Source: Candidatus Methylomirabilota bacterium
GTDB lineage: Bacteria > Methylomirabilota > Methylomirabilia > Methylomirabilales > Methylomirabilaceae
Reading direction: 5' to 3'
Assembly: GCA_016200385.1 (NCBI GenBank)
Contig: JACQEV010000029.1
Coordinates: forward strand, 1-7,765
DNA length: 7,765 nucleotides
Each line of letters begins with the position of its first letter. The stretch's first letter is position 1. Shown here piece after piece: positions 6,423 to 7,765 of this stretch. The translations under genes and the position numbers were made by a program. The notes under the pieces were generated by a model. It was given only the letters and a program-made list of their open reading frames with translations, was not told the origin of the DNA and ran no database searches.

Positions 6423-6513
6423 GAGGACCCGGGGTGGGGCGAAGGGGCTGACCCAAAAAAACAAGAGCCTGTTTGTTTGCACCGCTGTTTACTGGGTGGA
6501 AGGGGCATGGAAC

Positions 6514-6855
6514 ATGGTGAAAGTCGCGATCGTCGTTTTATCGGACACAGCAACGCGCGGGGACATGGGCCGTGTGGCCAATGCCTTGGAAGCTGTCAGA
6601 GACTTTGGGGAGGCCGAAGGTGAGATTAAGCTCATCTTTGACGGAGCGGGAACCAAGTGGCTTTGCGAGTTATCTGAACCAGATCACCCGCTTCATGGCC
6701 TGTTTGAGTCGGTGAAGGCTGACATCACCGGGGCTTGCAGTTCTTGTGCAGTTGCCTTTGGCGCCAAGGAGGGGATACAGGCATCTGGGATTCCCCTCCT
6801 GGCGGAATACGATAAGAAACTGGGGTCCCACGGTTATCGACTGATTGCCTATTAG
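6514..6855 (+). CDS. DsrE-family protein with CxxC
   Basis: This is a small cytoplasmic protein (113 residues) of the DsrE/DsrF-like fold, a group linked to sulfur transfer and thiol chemistry. The start VKVAIVVLSDTATRGDMGRVANAL is the usual first strand and helix of these proteins, and KLIFDGAGTKWL is the second strand. The putative active segment ITGACSSCAVAFGAKEG has Cys75 and Cys78, with another cysteine at 51. The C-terminus (GHGYRLIAY-like, here GSHGYRLIAY) is also family-like. The ATG at 6514 has GGAAGGGG at 6498-6505 upstream. The specific substrate is unknown. The closeness to an AhpD-like gene suggests a shared redox or sulfur-trafficking task, but this is inference. Confidence 0.82.
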   Translation: MVKVAIVVLSDTATRGDMGRVANALEAVRDFGEAEGEIKLIFDGAGTKWLCELSEPDHPLHGLFESVKADITGACSSCAVAFGAKEGIQASGIPLLAEYDKKLGSHGYRLIAY

Positions 6856-6884
6856 GTGGTACCGATAGATGAAGATTTTCAGGG

Positions 6885-6896
6885 AAGGGAGGTGAT
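6885..6896 (+). promoter_or_regulatory. Near-perfect Shine-Dalgarno before the 42-residue peptide
   Basis: AAGGGAGGTGAT matches the 16S anti-Shine-Dalgarno over nine to ten bases (GGAGGTGAT) and ends five bases before the ATG at 6902. It is the strongest ribosome binding site in the window and argues that the tiny gene is really translated. Confidence 0.75.
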
Positions 6897-6901
6897 CGCA
6901 A

Positions 6902-7030
6902 ATGCCGGGCATCGCTAGACCGACTGAGCAGAAAGATCAGCTGAAGGAGCACGAACGAGGGAAGGAGAAGAAGGAGCAGAAGGAGACAACTTCCACCTGC
7001 GGGACCGAGAAGCCGTCCTGCTGCAGCTAA
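6902..7030 (+). CDS. 42-residue charged peptide with Cys-rich tail
   Basis: This short gene encodes MPGIARPTEQ, then a Lys/Glu-rich middle (residues 11-28) likely to be helical or disordered, and a tail STCGTEKPSCCS with Cys33, Cys40 and Cys41. I do not recognise a family. The exceptional ribosome binding site, the position directly after the DsrE-like gene (46-base gap) and the strong terminator 14 bases after its stop all support it as a real last gene of the transcript. The CC-containing tail could bind metal or take part in thiol exchange with the neighbouring redox proteins. There is no signal peptide. It could be missed in routine annotation because of its length. Confidence 0.68.
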   Translation: MPGIARPTEQKDQLKEHERGKEKKEQKETTSTCGTEKPSCCS

Positions 7031-7044
7031 TCGCCGGATGTATA

Positions 7045-7089
7045 GGCCGTCGGGCGGGTCCTTACGGACCCCCCCCGACGGCCTTCTTT
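7045..7089 (+). terminator. Strong intrinsic terminator
   Basis: GGCCGTCGGG (7045-7054) pairs with CCCGACGGCC (7074-7083). Inside it GGGTCC (7056-7061) pairs with GGACCC (7066-7071) around a TTAC loop, with a small C bulge on each side. The 16-base-pair GC-rich stem is followed at once by TTCTTT. It ends the run of small cysteine-rich genes and separates it from the DedA gene. Confidence 0.9.
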
Positions 7090-7129
7090 GTGACCGCAAA
7101 GGGTAAACGGCCTGCTAAGGGCGGACGCG

Positions 7130-7765
7130 ATGAATCTATTGAGCAGCCTTTGGCCCGTATTTGTTACATACGGATACGCGATCCTCTTCCTCGGGATTGC
7201 CCTGGAGAATGCCGGCCTTCCGCTCCCTGGGGAGCTTTTCCTCTTCGCCGCAGGGTTCTTGGCCTCCATTGGGCCCCTCAAGCTCCCCTTGGTAATTGCC
7301 CTGGGGGCCGCGGCCGCCATGGTGGGCGACAACCTTAGCTACCTCCTTGGCCGAATAGGCGGGGAGCGCCTGCCTCAGCTCTACTGCAAGCTCACGCTGG
7401 GTTCTGCGGATTGCGTCCGAAAGACGCATGACTATTTCGCGAGGCGAGGTGGCATCACCATCGCCTTTGCCCGCTTCGTGGTGGGTGTCCGGCTCTTCGC
7501 TGCTCCTATGGCCGGCTCCACGGGGATGGCCTACCCTCGCTTCCTAGGCTACGATGCCCTGGGGGCTTTTCTTTGGGCAGCGTTCGGTGCAGGATTCGGT
7601 TATCTCTTCGGAAGCCGCTGGGACCAGCTCCAGGCCAGCTATCACCGGTATTACGGTCTTGTCCTGCTTACCGTCCTGCTCGTCGCGCTGGGCTACATCC
7701 TCATGAAGGCCCTGAGGCGGCGCCGGTACGGGCCCGCGTTGAGCATCGCGGGATCCCCAGACACA
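7130..7765 (+). CDS. DedA-family membrane protein (3' end beyond window)
   Basis: This is an inner-membrane protein of the DedA/VTT (SNARE-associated) family, whose members are linked to phospholipid flipping, membrane potential and drug or pH tolerance. The 212 visible codons have no stop and run to the window edge. Family marks are present: ENAGLPLPGE at 26-35 with two acidic residues in the re-entrant segment, GDNLSYLLGRIGG at 66-78, the FARFVVGVR motif at 113-121 with Arg115 and Arg121, and AGSTGM at 128-133. Hydrophobic stretches lie at about 10-25, 36-63, 109-125, 145-165 and 180-197. The tail is basic (KALRRRR). The ATG at 7130 has only a modest AAGGG upstream. It follows a strong terminator, so it needs its own promoter, which I could not identify in the 40-base gap. 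Confidence 0.9.
   Translation, partial: MNLLSSLWPVFVTYGYAILFLGIALENAGLPLPGELFLFAAGFLASIGPLKLPLVIALGAAAAMVGDNLSYLLGRIGGERLPQLYCKLTLGSADCVRKTHDYFARRGGITIAFARFVVGVRLFAAPMAGSTGMAYPRFLGYDALGAFLWAAFGAGFGYLFGSRWDQLQASYHRYYGLVLLTVLLVALGYILMKALRRRRYGPALSIAGSPDT

Noticed and set aside
6454..6479. A-rich then T-rich stretch before the DsrE-like gene as a terminator or promoter
   Set aside because: Only about five A-T pairs form a stem, and no properly spaced -35/-10 pair is visible.
4597..7030. Search for further selenocysteine codons in the small Cys-rich genes
   Set aside because: Frames read past the terminal TGA codons at 4951 and 6001 soon lose any family-like or cysteine-motif content, and no SECIS-like hairpin follows them.
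6725..7099. Minus-strand frame with a run of leucines that looks like a membrane segment
   Set aside because: The leucines are the complement of the Lys/Glu-rich codons in the 42-residue peptide, and the frame crosses the terminator.

Overview
This is a GC-rich window in which every supported gene lies on the + strand. It looks chromosomal and comes from a Gram-negative bacterium, because an Mla/MCE lipid-transport cassette presupposes an outer membrane. Genus cannot be fixed from the sequence. The GC-rich style and gene mix would suit NC10/Rokubacteria-like or deltaproteobacteria-like lineages, but that is only an impression. No tRNA, rRNA, CRISPR array, insertion sequence or phage gene was seen.

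Positions 1-1921 hold the end of an MCE lipid-transport operon: the last residues of an MlaE-like permease, an MlaF-like ATPase and an MlaD-like substrate-binding protein. The tail of the MlaD-like protein contains four gapless repeats of exactly 37 residues.

The main discovery is at 2025-2588. What first looks like two short fragments separated by a TGA is one reading frame for an AhpD/peroxidase-related protein. The TGA falls exactly on the second cysteine of the family's CxxC redox motif (Cys79-x-x-Sec82) and is followed by a strong hairpin at the right distance for a bacterial SECIS element. The gene is best read as a selenoprotein, not a pseudogene.

Positions 2637-4488 hold a patatin-like lipase and a D-3-hydroxybutyrate dehydrogenase that overlap by 11 bases. 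They point to lipid or polyhydroxybutyrate metabolism and are probably translationally coupled.

Positions 4597-7030 carry a series of small proteins, each with its own Shine-Dalgarno: an eight-cysteine zinc-ribbon-like protein, a secreted protein of unknown function, a four-cysteine protein, a second AhpD-like protein with ordinary CxxC, a DsrE-like protein with CxxC, and a 42-residue charged peptide ending in a Cys-rich tail. Thiol chemistry or metal binding is the common thread. A strong intrinsic terminator at 7045-7089 closes this run. A DedA-family membrane protein begins at 7130 and continues past the right edge.
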